A stretch of 64,000 bases of DNA, taken from contig VCJN01002834.1 in assembly GCA_006384855.1 (NCBI GenBank), positions 62,001 to 126,000 of the forward strand, in the 5' to 3' direction. Numbering within the stretch: position 1 is the stretch's first letter; each line of letters begins with the position of its first letter. Under the pieces are notes generated by a model. That model was given only the letters and a program-made list of their open reading frames with translations. It was not told where the DNA came from and searched no databases. The position numbers and the translations under genes are program-made. The stretch is from Tetraselmis striata. Lineage: Eukaryota; Chlorophyta; Chlorodendrophyceae; Chlorodendrales; Chlorodendraceae. This document shows positions 44,600 to 56,377 of this stretch, one piece after another.

Positions 44600-45455
44600 G
44601 CGGGAAGCGGTGTGGGCAAATATGCTCCAAATACGAAACACGAGGTTCCTTGCCAACTTCCTTGAGAAGGGCGCAGTGTCATGTTTGATATTTGCACGTC
44701 GTAATGTTTGGGCAGTTTCGTGAAAAACCTTGTGTTAATTAAGGATTTGTAAGTCGCGGCCACATTTTGTAGCCCGCGTACGGTGTGCACTTGTGTTATA
44801 TCCTTGACACGAGGTTCCTCACGATATTGACCATGCAATCATATGACGACGCGTGCAAATATTTAACATGACACTACCGCGCCCTTCTCACGCAATTTCG
44901 CGTCCTCGTGCTGCACCATGATGCTATTGGGTACATTTTGGATTTTGGCGCGGTTTTTCTGAAATGTGTGCCACTGCACAGCGTGTACCTTGGCTATTAC
45001 ATGTGGCTGCGCCAAATCCATATGAGACAAGGTTCCTCACGATAGTCCGTGGGAAGGGAGCAGTCTCATGTTCAATATTTGCACGTCGAAATGTTTTGGG
45101 CAATTTATTCGTGAGGAACCGTGTTTCAAGGATTTGTGAATCGCGCCCACATTTAGTAGCCTAGGTACGTTGTGCAGTGGTACGCATCTCAGACAAACCG
45201 CGCCAAGATCCAAAACCCGCCCAATAACATGGTACAGCACGAGGACACAAAAATTGCGTGAGAAGGGCGGTGTCATGTTCGATATTAGTACGTCGTGATG
45301 ATTGCATGGCCAACACCGTGACAAACCTCTTGTCAAGGATTTCTGAGTCGCAACCAAATTTAGTAGCCCTCGCAGTACGTTGTGTAGTAGTTGCACGCAT
45401 TTCGGACAAACCGCACCAACATCCAAAACCCGCCCAATCACATATAGACCCTAGC
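44600..45455. repeat. ~210-bp satellite units in the right arm, both orientations
   Basis: Four to five copies of the unit from 41225-41640 are present. Some are inverted relative to their neighbours: GAAATGTGTGCCACTGC at 44960 runs forward, while ACGCATCTCAGACAAACC at 45180 and ACGCATTTCGGACAAACC at 45393 run reversed. Head-to-head pairs would form cruciforms. Confidence 0.85.
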
Positions 45456-45664
45456 GGCCAAATTGCTGCCACGGCAGGCACTTACGCACCCCCTCATTCC
45501 TAGCCGCAACGCTCCCCCCCCCCCCCTTCCCCGCCGCATGCGCGCGGCGCAACGCGGCGAGGCATAATTAATTGGTTTCGGATCGCGCCGACCGCTCGTC
45601 GCCCAACGGTATGACACGACATATTGTGTCAGTCTTCCACGACCGCTCGTCGCCCCAGCGGTAT

Positions 45665-45682
45665 GACACGACATGTCGTGTC
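45665..45682. repeat. 18-bp perfect palindrome GACACGACATGTCGTGTC
   Basis: It lies in the right arm of the long-TIR element. A 16-bp version occurs in the left arm at 41107-41122, and an imperfect copy at about 45605-45622. A dimeric protein-binding site near element ends is a reasonable inference. Confidence 0.8.
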
Positions 45683-45810
45683 AGTCTGCCACAACCGTTG
45701 TCCCACGCCGCGACCCCGGGGATGGATGGCTCCGACTAATCCGGCCCACAAACATCACGCACGCCTCGCGGGGCCAATTGAGCTCACACAGCTCGTCATG
45801 TCGACATGAT

Positions 45811-46477
45811 GGGTATTGTATCGAGCTCTATCGATTGCACCCAATCCTACCATGTTGATTACAAGGTGAGTGTTATGCACTCTACACTGCTCTACTTTAT
45901 ACTGCGGGAGCCGACGAAGGAGCGAAGAACTGGCGACTGAGGCGGACGATAACGAGTACAAGCCAAGCAAAGTACGAGTATGAGCATTGCGAGTGCGAGT
46001 ATAAGTGAAGGCGAGGTACTGGTACGAGGACGACGAGGCGACAGTACGTGCGAATCTAAGGCGACTAGTAGTGCATGACAGTATTACGAGTACCCACATG
46101 GGGTGCGAGTAACATGTATATATGTACCTGCGTACAAGCAGCGGCCATTGTCGCACGCTATGGTGTCACCTGCTAGAGGATGATGATACCTAGCGTGAGA
46201 TGGAGCGCTGCCCTAGTAAGGTATTAGTATTTGTAGGTACTAGAACCTACTAGAACCATCTAGAACGCTACAGCATTTGCTATAACAATAGTAGACAAAT
46301 ATTATATCACTTTGCTGCGGACAGACGAAGGTGCTAGCAACCTGTCTGTAGTTAGTTATGTGTTACTAAAATAGCGACGGGCCGCGGGTTAGGACCGCAC
46401 ACGTCGATTTTAGTATTAGTTTAGTAGTTACACGCAGCACAAGTGGCGGGAATTGGAATCTATGCGCAGCGCACAGA
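45811..46477. other. Spacer
   Basis: Tandem-like GAGTACGAG/GCGAGTATAAG sequence lies at 45940-46100, followed by AT-rich sequence. No gene is recognised. Confidence 0.4.
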
Positions 46478-47021
46478 ATGACGGAAACCAGCGACTATAA
46501 TATGCCGGCAAAACCACCGCCGGGCCAGTCACCCAGGTTACCGGCTTCCGATGCTGTAATAATCCCTTTTCCCAAATCTCCGCTCATTATTCCTGGCCCG
46601 TGTGGAATAACGATCCAATGGGCCCTCGACTCAGCTCCTGCTTTAGGACTATCTGTGGCTAGACGGCTATTCGGCCAAAGTCCTAAGGGGGCTGTAACAG
46701 TGAGTATGTGAGTCTGTCTGTCGCCGACTTTCGGAACAGTTTCGCATAGATTATATTATACATCAACAATGTATCCGTTATAGATTCCGTCATAATTCCG
46801 CGCAGGCTAAAATAACCGTCGTGCTTACATGCTGACTACAGGTACCTCTACCGGCACGGGTACCGGTCGGCTGGCCGCCCGGCCGCCCGGCTGCCGCCGG
46901 TCACGCTGGTCGTCGCCGCTCGTCAGGTCTACATGGCGGGCATGGCGCGAAGCGCCGAGCCCGCCGCGTGGACCGGACCCGGACGCCGGACGCCGTCGTC
47001 CGTCGCCCACCACCGTCGTGA
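46478..47021 (+). CDS. Small Pro/Arg-rich protein, two exons
   Basis: Exon 46478-46699 begins MTETSDYNMPAKPPPGQS and ends at a strong GTGAGT donor. Exon 46842-47021 follows acceptor ACTACAG in phase and ends TGA. The product is 133 residues: a Pro-rich N-terminal half with a hydrophobic stretch (WALDSAPALGLSVARRLF) and an Arg-rich C-terminus (GRRRSSGLHGGHGAKRRARR). No family is recognised. The second exon is much more GC-rich than the first, so the splice join could be coincidental. Confidence 0.3.
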
Positions 47022-47229
47022 ACCCCCGCCGTCCGTCTACCTCGCCGCCCGTCCGGTGACGGACGCCGGGCCCCGGGTCGGCGGGTCGGCGGACGCGGAG
47101 CTGTACAATGTAGCGACTACTACCATAGTACGATTGCGGCTCTCTGGATTCCACACTCCCGCAAACGGGCATACTTGTAAATAGTAGTCGTTGCCCGGCA
47201 TATGGTATCAAAGATCAAAGCGCTGCACA

Positions 47230-48805
47230 CCCCGGCCTTTATCCCGACTGACCGTGCCACGTTCTCCGCAGAGCGCATATTCATATCGCCCCGCCGGTGC
47301 TGAGAGGATATAGACAAGGATAAACATACTCGTCGACCCGCCTCGGTCGCACAAGTTGTTTCCCCTCCGACCCGCGATACAGCAACGATGCCGTGGCTAA
47401 TGTGAAGTGGCTGAGTTCCGACCCCCTCTACGGCCCGCTCTCTGTGCGAGGCGTCGACGGGGAGCACGCCTATCTGTCGTGACGCGGGCGGCGGTCGTGC
47501 GGGGAGATGCAGAGGGAGAGTACCGCCAACTCACGGACGAGCCCCCCCCCCCCCCCCCCCCCGGACCATACCTGCGTCTGGGGCGCCTTCACGGAGAAAA
47601 TCATTGCGAAGGTAATTCCGGTGAGGGACATCCCCGACCGGCTTGAGCCGGGACCCAATGTCCTCATGGCGTGGCATGGCTGCTCGGAGCCAAAGGGCGA
47701 GGTCTTGGAGAGGCCAGAGGAATGCCCCCTCCGAAGACGGTGCCTCGCCATCGGCGATGTCCGTATTTGGGTGCCCGGACGGGAGTGTAATGTATACTAT
47801 ACTATGTTATCAGTCGCCCACTTCTTGCACCCTCTACTGGCCCGCCGCTATATATGTCCGCACACACGTCCTATCAGATTAACAATATGCCACAAACGTT
47901 CTTAAACATGCAGTCGCAACACGACTATGCGACGTGCTGAATTGGCCTCCCCATCGCGCGGCTGCCGCATATCCCCCCTCCCCTCCCTCGCAAGTAAGGC
48001 ACTTTCACGTGCGTTCTCGAAGCGGGGCGGGCATGTAGACACGCCCGGGCCGCCTTCACCTGGGACATCGCCCCCGCCTCTTTCCCCGCCCCCGCCCCGG
48101 AAGCGGGCGCAGCAGCGGGCGAGGCAAGGAAGCCGTCAGCCTCATCGCGCGCGACTCGTGGACGCGGCGGTGGCGGCAGGGGTTCTAACAGCGGGGCCGG
48201 TCCGTCCACAAGTGCCCGCGCATCGCCGGCGGCGGCGACTCGCGGAAGGTAGCGCGGCCGTGTAGGTGGCGTAGGCGTTGGGCCTGGGAGTCGTGGAGGT
48301 ACTGCGAGGCCTCGTACTCCGGGACCAGGCGACGGGGGCGGTGCAGAAAAAAAGCCAAGGTAACCTCATATTCATGGCCCATCACAACTTGTTTGCGAAA
48401 CACTATTGTGCGAATACACGACATGCGTGCGAGGGAGTAATACCCCCCCCCCCTTCACCCGCACAGTGCCTCGTGTCGTTGCCCCACGACTTGCGGACAA
48501 TCACAGTGTTGCCGGGACACGCAAAGTCCTTGCGGGCAGTTAGGGCCTATGCATCCATTGACCTAAGAAGACGTACGCGCCCAAGGAGGGGGCTGGGAAG
48601 GGACGCGACAAGTTCACTAAGACCAACCGGTATTGCATGTCATGCACCGGGGACCGAGAAGGTGTGCCGCGGCATTTCGCTCGACAAGGGCGCCGTTGCA
48701 TCGGTGTGCGGCAACGGGAGGTGCATTAGCTACCACTTCAACAAGCTCACCAAGGCTGGGGAGTCCACCATGTGCCACAGTAACCGCGACGCTGATGAGT
48801 CCTAA
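47230..48805 (+). pseudogene. Degenerate mobile-element coding region with Cys cluster
   Basis: Coding-like stretches on the plus strand include TPAFIPTDRATFSAERIF (near 47230), VKWLSSDPLYGPLSVRGVDG (near 47403) and WGAFTEKIIAKVIPVRDI (near 47580). PNVLMAWHGCSEPKGEVL follows near 47660, and RCISYHFNKLTKAGESTMCH near 48720. The last part carries several Cys residues (NRYCMSC, KVCRG, SVCGNGRC) in two frames, as if a zinc ribbon had been split by a shift near 48640. It ends at TAA 48803-48805. The arrangement resembles the Cys ribbon in the 42 kb frame, so the same element family is possible. It is not assignable by eye. Confidence 0.35.
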
Positions 48806-48810
48806 GACGA

Positions 48811-48835
48811 GCATTTGGAGTAGTCGTCCAAATGC
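48811..48835. other. Perfect 9-bp hairpin
   Basis: GCATTTGGA and TCCAAATGC flank a 7-base loop six bases after the stop codon of the preceding frame. It could be an RNA 3'-end structure or an element terminus. Confidence 0.5.
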
Positions 48836-49005
48836 ACCCCCCCCCCCCCCCCCCCCCCCCACACCCCACCGCCTCCGGTCCAACCCCAAACCTGCCTTCC
48901 GCAAAATTGTCAGTGACTGTGATAAAAGATAATCCCCCCCCCCCCCCACCCCCAAACACTCTCGTTCGCTATTTTACACACGACCGCTTGTGTCTACTGT
49001 GAACT

Positions 49006-49036
<31 letters not shown>

Positions 49037-49964
49037 AATACACGTACCACTGGCTACAAGTACTCGTAATATCACCCTTACCATTATATTTACTGGTATT
49101 CAGAATGATCTCTATGAGAATGGCTACAATGCAATATTCACGAATAATCTGCCCCTACTTCGATCGCGGTTGCCGCTACCTGGCGTACGGGTACCCGTTC
49201 GGGGGTGCGTGCGAGTGCTATGAATACCCAAGCGCGGCATGGCGCGAGCGCATTCGCGACTCCGATTTTGACCGGGTTGTGATGGCATCACGATAATGGT
49301 TGGTACTGCTCCCGCGCTGCGGCGCGCCATGCTGGCGTCGTGTCAGCATGACGTCCGAGTACATTTCGGCCGTGTTGAACCTCTCCGCCGCGCGACCCCC
49401 CCGCCCGCCCGCGACTGAATATTCAAACTCGTTCGTCGCCAAAGTGCCAGAGCCGCAGCACCGCATCACTGACCGACCGCTGTCGTCGATGATCGGTGGT
49501 CAACGGCCGCGTGCGTCCGTGAGCACTTCACCTTGCACGCTCGTGCGTGCCCTGATATCAAGACGCGCTACAAGTGAGAGATTAACGTACGGGTGCTCGG
49601 ACAGTTCGCTCGTGTTACGATACTTATAATACGCAGGGAATGCGCCGTGACGCGCCGGTGTCCCGGCCGTGAGCGCGATGGCGACTTTCTTCAGACCCCT
49701 CGCCAACAACAAACGACGCAAGTTCGGAGCACAGCCTACTCCTACCAAGGGACCTACTATACTCATGCTCATATTACTACTCCCATTCATGCGACACCTG
49801 CCAATGACACAAATGCAGACGCCGACCCGCACGGCAATGCGCCCCGCCGTCCCGACCGCCGACGCGTTGACGCGTCATCGTCACATTTACTGTGTAATAG
49901 AATTAAGGGAAAATTATGACTGTATTTGCAGAGCAAAGTCGAACCCGGGTTTTGCAAAACATGG
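48836..49964. other. Spacer with several G/C homopolymers
   Basis: Poly-C runs at 48836-48860 and 48932-48947 and a 28-base poly-G at 49009-49036 are present. A short plus-strand frame starting at 49678 (MATFFRPLANNKRRKFG) may be the first exon of a lost element gene, but nothing follows it. Confidence 0.4.
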
Positions 49965-50045
49965 TGCACTGGCAAATTGCAGAACATGGCGTTACCAACT
50001 TTGCCACTCTTGGACAATCGTAAAACAGGGTGCGACTGGCCCGTC
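49955..50045 (-). repeat. Subterminal-type repeats, left block (partner 52150-52320)
   Basis: Several spaced copies of a GTTTTGCAA/GTTCTGCAATTTGCCA motif lie here on the minus strand. The 18-base core TGTTCTGCAATTTGCCA is shared in inverted orientation with 52154-52171. Confidence 0.65.
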
Positions 50046-52149
50046 ACGTGGGATCGACCGATCGAGAGATGACGCCGACGAAGGTTCGTAAGAGTAGTAT
50101 AGCTGGCATGGAGCAGTGGGGATAATCGCTAATATCGGCGGCGGCTGATTGTTGCTTGTCACCATTCGCGCCTCAACCGCAGCCGGGAACCCCCATGCCG
50201 GAGCCGCCAAGCGGTACACGCCTTCCGGCGCGCGACTGCAGCAACGGAAGGTAGGGCGGGTCGCCGGTGCTTCCGCCCACAACTGTTGCCGCTAGCCGAA
50301 GCGCCATGCGTGTGCTTTTCGCCGCGGGCGGGCAGTAGCGGCGATATGATACTGTTGTGCCGGGTTGGTATGCCCTTTGGTGCAGCGCGCACACACAGTG
50401 CGGTAAGCCTGCTCTAAGCTGGGCCTGCCCGACATCTGTGTGTTCGCGGAGCCGCGGCGCTTCCCCTCCATTTTCGGCAGCACCGCCGTGGCGCAGTGCG
50501 ACGTGCCCGGCGGCGACTGGTGCGGGCGCAGCGTCAACACCCCCCCCCCCCCCCTTCACTTCCTTCCGCTCCATTAGCCCACATGCACATGCAAATGTAT
50601 CAGCCGCACTCCGGGCGCGCCTCTCACCATTGCATGTGCCTTAACCCGGCCAGGTACATCCACACCACCGGCGACAGCTTTGGGACTTGACCCGGACCAG
50701 GGTGGCGCATGCATGTCTTGGAAAAGGTGCGCACACACCCAGCAACACCGTGCAGCCGGCAACGATGACAGACGCAATTAAAGGCGCAGCCCGTCGTAAT
50801 CTGTATCGATGTTGCAGCATCGCGCGCAGCATGCATTAATGCAGAAGATATAAAATACAAGCTAGCATGGCCATGCAAGTTGCAGCAGCTCTCGAAATTG
50901 CAGCAGCAACGTTTAGAGTTGGCAGCTCCAATATGGCTACAAATGCGGCAATCGGCAGCGAATCAAGGTGGGGGCGGGGGATTTTCTGTAGTGAAGCATG
51001 AACGAGAGCATTACCCATATGGAGCTGAAGGGTTTTGACAAAACATTGCTTACATAGATGTGAAGGAGCTGTCAGTCACGCTGTCATTCAATGACGATTG
51101 GCATGGTGCATTTTGGGGTTTTGTGCCCGGTCCGTCCACAGTTTTTGAACCCTGAGTGGCTGGCCTATCCACTTGCTTATGTCATCCGAGTCTGTTGCGG
51201 ACCTAACATGCCTCTTGCGTGGGCGTCCAGCTTGCTTCACAAACTTGGCTGGCAGGGTCACTGCGTGATGCTATAATGAGTCGTTGTTGGGAGGCAAGAT
51301 GATGCCTTGTGCCACTATCTGGTAGTAGGTCTTTATTTGCCAAGAAGCAGCTCCCCCATCGGCATGGAACGGAAACGGGGCGAGCGGCGTGAGGCCAGTG
51401 CCCTGAGACATCGTCATTTCGTCCATGTTGCGACGGCGTTATGCATGTCGCTGTCATTTTACAAGTCATGGTACCGAGTCCCGCCGCAATTGATGCGGGG
51501 TCCTTTCCGGGCTAGCTAAACGGGTCTGCCTAGGGGGCACGGGGAGATATGCATGTGCTAGCACGGCATGCATATATAGGGTAGAGAGAGCCGCCGCCGC
51601 CGCCGCCGCCACGCCCGATTGCAGGTGTTGCCGCGCGCCATTGCGGCGGCTGCATCGGCGTCGGCATCCGCACCTGTATAGGCAATGCCGCCATCAGTCA
51701 GGCCTAATTGCCGGTTCGTCCCACCCACTTCTGCGGCGGTTCCCTTGGCGGGCGTACTTACGCTTCAGCTTGGTTGATGGGCGCCGCCTCCGCCACTGGC
51801 ACACGCGCGTGTACGGCAGCCGTGTCGCAATACTCCGGGAAGAGAGCTCACGCCAGTAGGCCCCCGCCGCGCGTGTTGTATCGGTAGTGCGGCTTACGGT
51901 CGCGCCTCATCCCCGATCCGCCCCACTAGTCGCATATTAAAAAACTGTATAGGAACCTATGCGGCGGTTCATATGGGCGTGCATGTTGGTTCAGCATGCC
52001 GGCGGATCGTCGCCATGTAGTCACCTGTCACGCGTCGTGTCGGCGCATTGGTTGGAACCCCCGTCGTTGTCCCGCGAGATGATGCGACGCGACGGAGCGT
52101 CGTCGCTTACGACTGGTACCCTGACGGGCCGGGCCGGCCATCTAATCTA
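50046..52149. other. Interior of the TTTTGCAA-repeat interval
   Basis: No gene is recognised. A poly-C run lies near 50540, a (GCC)n microsatellite at 51590-51611, and one Ala-rich short frame near 50865-51000 (AMQVAAALEIAAATFRVG) without context. It could be a non-autonomous transposon body. Confidence 0.4.
51590..51611. repeat. (GCC)n microsatellite
   Basis: Seven to eight GCC triplets in non-coding DNA. Confidence 0.9.
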
Positions 52150-52320
52150 CACCTTGTTCTGCAATTTGCCATACCCCGATTTGCACCCAGTTTTGCGACT
52201 ACACCTAGTTTTGCAATATGCCACTGCTCCGGATTGCACTATGTTTTGCAACAGCGGGGTTTGACCCTGTTATACGCTAATTAAGTCAGAATTGTACCAT
52301 GTTTTGTAATTTTCCATGGA
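52150..52320 (+). repeat. Subterminal-type repeats, right block (partner 49955-50045)
   Basis: Five to six spaced copies of TTTTGCAA/GATTTGCAC/ATTGCACTATGTTTTGCAA lie here, inverted relative to the left block. Clusters of short motifs near both ends are typical of hAT-, CACTA- and MULE-type termini. Confidence 0.65.
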
Positions 52321-52947
52321 ACTAATGAACCGGTACAAGTGCTGCAAGCGCGACTCACTCGGGCAGATGCAGCAAATTGAAATTGAAATTGAAATTTACT
52401 ACAACTGCTAGTCTGCTACATCCACTGGCCCAGACTGAGTTTTTCTTAGGACCTGTTATCTCTGACCATGGTAGGGAACACTAGATGTAATTACAGCTCA
52501 AGCTAACGGCCTTCCTCCAGTGTGCCCTAGCCCCTCCTCCATTTAGTGGGCTGAATGTAGAACAGCAACGCCCCCCTGCTGCCCCTACCTAAGTCAGGCC
52601 TATCCCATTCAGAGCTCAGCAAGCAAGCTTAGGCAGCCGAAGCGTCCCGCCTGCAGCTACCAAGGTGAGATGGGGGAAGGGGGCTGACCGGAATAGCTAT
52701 GTGGTGCTCAGTATTTATGCACCGCTGAGCCGGCTACTATGATTGGTGGGGGCTGCGGTGCCCTCCGACATGTAATTGGTTGGGTGTTGCCTGTGGTGGT
52801 TGTGGGAATCAGTGGTGTGTGTTCGGTGTGTGTGGTGAGTGTCCTGGTGTGTGTTGGTGTGTGAGCTGCACCGGGCACAGGGTTAGTGGTGGGCGGTGCT
52901 CTTGAGTCAGCTGGCTTGGTGGTGTTTGCAGTGGTTCGCTCAGCCTC
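52321..52947. other. 3' flank of the minus-strand frame at 52948
   Basis: GT-rich sequence (GTGTGTGTTGGTGTGTGAG) at 52800-52870 and an AAATTG triplication at 52375-52395. No gene is recognised. Confidence 0.4.
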
Positions 52948-54378
52948 TTACTGATGTGAGCTGGCAGACGGCAGGGGCATATCCTCGTCTGTTTCCCACT
53001 CGTTGTCTGAGCCGCGGGTGCCAGAGAGGCGTGGCTTGCTCCTGCTGCGGGTGCGGGCGGCACTGTCCGAGCGGCTGCGGCCCCTACTAGGCTGCTTCTT
53101 CTTATGTTTAGGTTTAGTGGCCGCCTTGCCCTTGCTTGTTGGGGCTGACTGGCTGGGGGGGACGTTCCAGCTGGACGGAGAGGAGCTGTGGGTTGCGTAT
53201 CTGGTGTGACTCCGCTGCGAGGTTGGCCAGTTCGGCGGCTATTGCTGGCTGGCGGGCAAGGGATGACGGTGCCAACAGCTCTGTGGCTGTGGTGGTGAGG
53301 TGGTGCAGTTCTGCCAAGCGTTATGCGGTGCCATTGGGTGTGCCCTCCCGGAATGTGCGGTGCATTGTTGAGAGCTGGGGGGAATCGAGGGAGATGTCAG
53401 CCACACCTGGTGTCGCTGCTGCTGCATGTTGGGCGGTGTCCTCCTCCATGGCGGTGTCGTTGTTTTCGCAGTTGAGTTCTAGTTCGCCCTCGTCGTCCGC
53501 CTGCGGTCCAGGCATGGCTGCTGCCGCTGGGGCTGTGGTTGTAGGCGCGGGGGGTGGGGGGGGGGGGGGGGGGGGCTGTTCCGGGGGAGCGCTGCGTTGC
53601 TGCTCCGCGCTGGTCAATGGCTGCCAGTGCGTCTGCAACCGCTCCTCTCCTTGAGCCCTCGGGGAGGGGGGGGGGGGGGGGCAGCGTCGCGGACTTGGGT
53701 TGTGGCCTGGACTGCCAGGGGCGCCGAGGGTGGCAGTTGCTTCGAGCATGCTTGTGGTAGGGTTGGTGATGTGTCGGCAGGGCACCTCTCGGTTGGTGCC
53801 GGAGCTGGCGCGGCGTTGATCTTCCTGCACGTTGTCGACACTGTCTTGCGCCACAGCTCTGTTCTGTCGGTGCTGCTGGTGCCGCCGATGATGCTGTGGT
53901 GGTGGGCGGTCAGCTGCAGGGTGAGGGTGTAGATAGGGCGTCCGGCGGCACGTGGGACGAGGGACGCTGGGGGGGTCTTCCGAGCCTTCTTACGCAGGCC
54001 TTGCGCTGCTCGACGGATCTGGTTGTGGCCCGTGTTGCCTCCTAGTTCTCCCGCCTCCCGGATCGTCTGGCTGAAGGGGTGGATGAGCAGCTCCGATGGG
54101 TCGAACTCGGACTCCGTGAGGTAAACGACGAATCGGATGGTGCAGAGGCGTATCGCCCGCAGCAGTGCAATAGGGGCAGTGAGGGCCACTGTTAGGCCGC
54201 GCCTCGAGAATAGATGCTCATCGGTGTCTTCCGCTGTCGTGAAATCGACGGCGTGCGGCGCGGGTGTGCGGTCGCGGGTGTTACGATGCCGGCGGGCTGG
54301 CGGGCTGCTTTCCTTGGCGGGTGAGGGGGACTTGTCTGGGGATGTCTCGTCCTCCGCCTCGTGAACTTTGAGGGGCAC
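52948..54378 (-). pseudogene. Gag/ORF1-like mobile-element protein with RS-rich basic tail
   Basis: The frame starts MPLKVHEAEDETSPDKSP at 54378. It has a folded-looking region TAEDTDEHLFSRRGLTVAL, IRFVVYLTESEFDPSEL and GNTGHNQIRRAAQGLRKKAR, and then a Pro-rich segment. The frame changes at the G runs near 53680 and 53560. An acidic stretch (QADDEGELELNCENND), one TAA (53321) and an Ala/Leu-rich helix (PAIAAELANLAAESHQIR) follow. The final segment returns to the first frame with KPKHKKKQPSRGRSRSDS and ends SSHQ-stop at 52948. The acidic-to-basic layout recalls nucleic-acid-binding ORF1/gag proteins, but no reverse transcriptase lies downstream. Related sequence may extend upstream to about 54770 (SWEDIYGEPVKLVL). 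Homopolymer length errors could account for some shifts. Confidence 0.4.
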
Positions 54379-55996
54379 TTTGCGAGTCTGCGTTCACCCT
54401 CGACGTCCTTGTCGTCCGCCGGGTGTATGGTGAGGGGCGTGTTGGTGGTGCGCTGACGGTCGCGGGGCGGATATAGCTCGTGCTAGCGGTCGGCGTGGTA
54501 GGGATCGATACGGAAGTGGGAAGTCCAACCTCTTCGGGGGGAGGGAGGGTTGGCCGTATGCGTGTAGATCGCCCAATAAATGGTGGACGAGGGCCTCGTT
54601 GGGAATGGCTAGTGCGGGCCCATCGTTCCGAAGGTCCTTGCCGCCCCCGCCTTGGAAACTGATACCGCCGTTCTTGGTGTTATGCAACACGAGCTTGACT
54701 GGCTCGCCGTATATGTCCTCCCACGAGTCATATGCCGGCCGGTGGCTAGTGCTAGCTCCCACTTGAGGGGTAGCCCGCTATGGCTCGGTTTGCCGCCGCA
54801 CTTGGCTGTCCATACCGGGTGGTTGTCGCATGCTTTCCAATGGCCGCCGTGAGGGGTGACGCGTAGCCGAGCTGGCGCAACGTGGAGCTCCGTTGCCGTG
54901 AGCAAGGCGGTTATTGCAAGCAAGCTCCGCATTGTACACTCGGTATGCTGTCGGAGCTTGGTGGGCGCTGGGTGACGTATCTGCCCAGTGCTTACGCTGG
55001 CCGACATAGTGGGCCCAAGGGCTTATCACCGGGTGTCGACCCACGGCGTCGGGCAGCGCGATGGTATCCCCATACAACGTATCGTTCTCTAGGGGCTCGA
55101 AATGGATTACAGGTGAGGGTAGTCGCTACGAGTGGTACCGGTATTTATTCGCCGCGTCAGCGTGTCACCATCAGCATAATCGGAGTAGCATACATCGTAT
55201 AAATAAACTCGTACGTACATCGATGATGATGATGTAGCGACGACGATGATGTATTTTAGGCTTACGATTATGTAGCGATAATTGCAACGATGAATAATTA
55301 CAGCAATATTAGCGATACAGGTAGGAATATATCGATCCCCAAGATAGCGACAACAATGATTAGGCCCTTATTTTCACCATACCATTCGCTGGTAAGGATT
55401 ATTCGCGAATAAAAAAGCCCTCGACGAAATATCAGCATTACCACGTGACGGAAATATGCTGCGTCTTCACGTCTTCACTATGAAACGGGGGCTTTCCGTG
55501 CTGAGCTTATGATGGTCGCTCTAGCCGTCGTCGCTACCTGCTTACAAGTACGGGTACCTGCTTACTTCGGTACCTTATTAGTATACCTCACTTATGGGTA
55601 CCCCCCCTTCATACTTCGATACCTGCCTACTTCGTTGCCAGCACCGCACGTCGCTATGTTGATCTTTATTCAGTAGCGCTACTGGTTTTAGCGGGAGCTT
55701 TGTAACTAGCCTTTCTGTAATTCATTACACCAGTACCGTACTTTAGTTATCGAACAACAAGCACGTTCTTGTGAGGTCGTCGTCCGCCGCTCGCGGGCCC
55801 ATCAATCGACCTGAAGGCAAAATCCAGAGTCGGACAAGCGCCGCGCTACATATAAAGTTGCGGCGGTTACGTGGAGAGCAACAGTTCCATTGTTTCAACA
55901 CTGCTGATGCATAGCCGCTACTGCTGGAAAACTCCACCTGCTATACATAGCGACGACACCGTCGGGTTACGGTAAGCGCAAGAATACCGACGTTAA
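54379..55996. other. Spacer
   Basis: 54379-54770 contains minus-strand coding-like sequence that may belong to the preceding frame. 55200-55700 has GATGATGATG and CGACGATGATG tracts and AT-rich DNA with no recognised gene. Confidence 0.4.
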
Positions 55997-56113
55997 GTGT
56001 ATACCGCATCCGTTCCTGACTCGTCACCGCTGAAGCTTCGGCGGCCGTATGTCGTGACTGACGCGACTTCGCATGCAGATTATACGGGCAGAAGGACGGG
56101 CGACCGCTGCAAC

Positions 56114-56377
56114 ATGGGACTACTTTCGTTTGCTGTTAACCGATGTGTGGATATTTTCCTTCCTGGCGTTGGCGCCGCACTCGACATGTTCGAGGTTCTC
56201 GAAGCAATCGACAGCCTCAAGGATGGCTACGATGCCCAGGAAGTTGCTGATGCCATCCAGACTGTGAAAGACGCTGCAGACAGTAGCAAGGAAATATGTG
56301 GGAAAAAGATTCGCCGACAGGCGTGCTCTATATGTCGAAAGCCTGGCCATAACAGGCGCACGTGCCCCCAACTTTAG
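56114..56377 (+). CDS. Small CCHC zinc-knuckle protein
   Basis: The 87-residue frame begins MGLLSFAVNRCVDIFLPGVG, continues with an acidic amphipathic region (SLKDGYDAQEVADAIQTVKD) and ends ACSICRKPGHNRRTCPQL. The end is a complete Cys-x2-Cys-x4-His-x4-Cys knuckle. The 'GHNxRTC' form is common in plant and algal MULE/FAR1-related and single-strand nucleic-acid-binding proteins. A TGTAA poly(A) signal sits 82 bases after the stop (56459-56463), which supports a transcribed gene. An upstream in-frame ATG at 55997 would add 39 residues, and exons further upstream are possible. Nucleic-acid binding is expected; the biological role is unknown. Confidence 0.5.
   Translation: MGLLSFAVNRCVDIFLPGVGAALDMFEVLEAIDSLKDGYDAQEVADAIQTVKDAADSSKEICGKKIRRQACSICRKPGHNRRTCPQL

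Larger units (their letters stand above)
40995..45810. mobile_element. DNA transposon-like element with very long terminal inverted repeats
   Basis: The left end (GTGTGAGCTCAATTGGCCCC at 41004) and right end (reverse complement at about 45770-45790) match closely. The match extends inward through TGTTTGTGGGCC, the GGACAACGG segment, a palindromic site and GTGCGTAAGTGC to the satellite units, so each arm is at least 450 bases and probably more than 650. No target-site duplication was identified by eye. The interior carries a plus-strand HTH/zinc-ribbon reading frame and a minus-strand coiled-coil frame. Long TIRs with internal repeats fit MULE-, Novosib- or Kolobok-type elements, but no transposase core was seen, so the class is open. 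Confidence 0.65.

Noticed and set aside
52948-54378. A LINE retrotransposon with ORF2
   Set aside because: No reverse transcriptase or endonuclease motif (such as YADD or SDH) was found on the minus strand downstream of 52948, so only an ORF1/gag-like label is kept.
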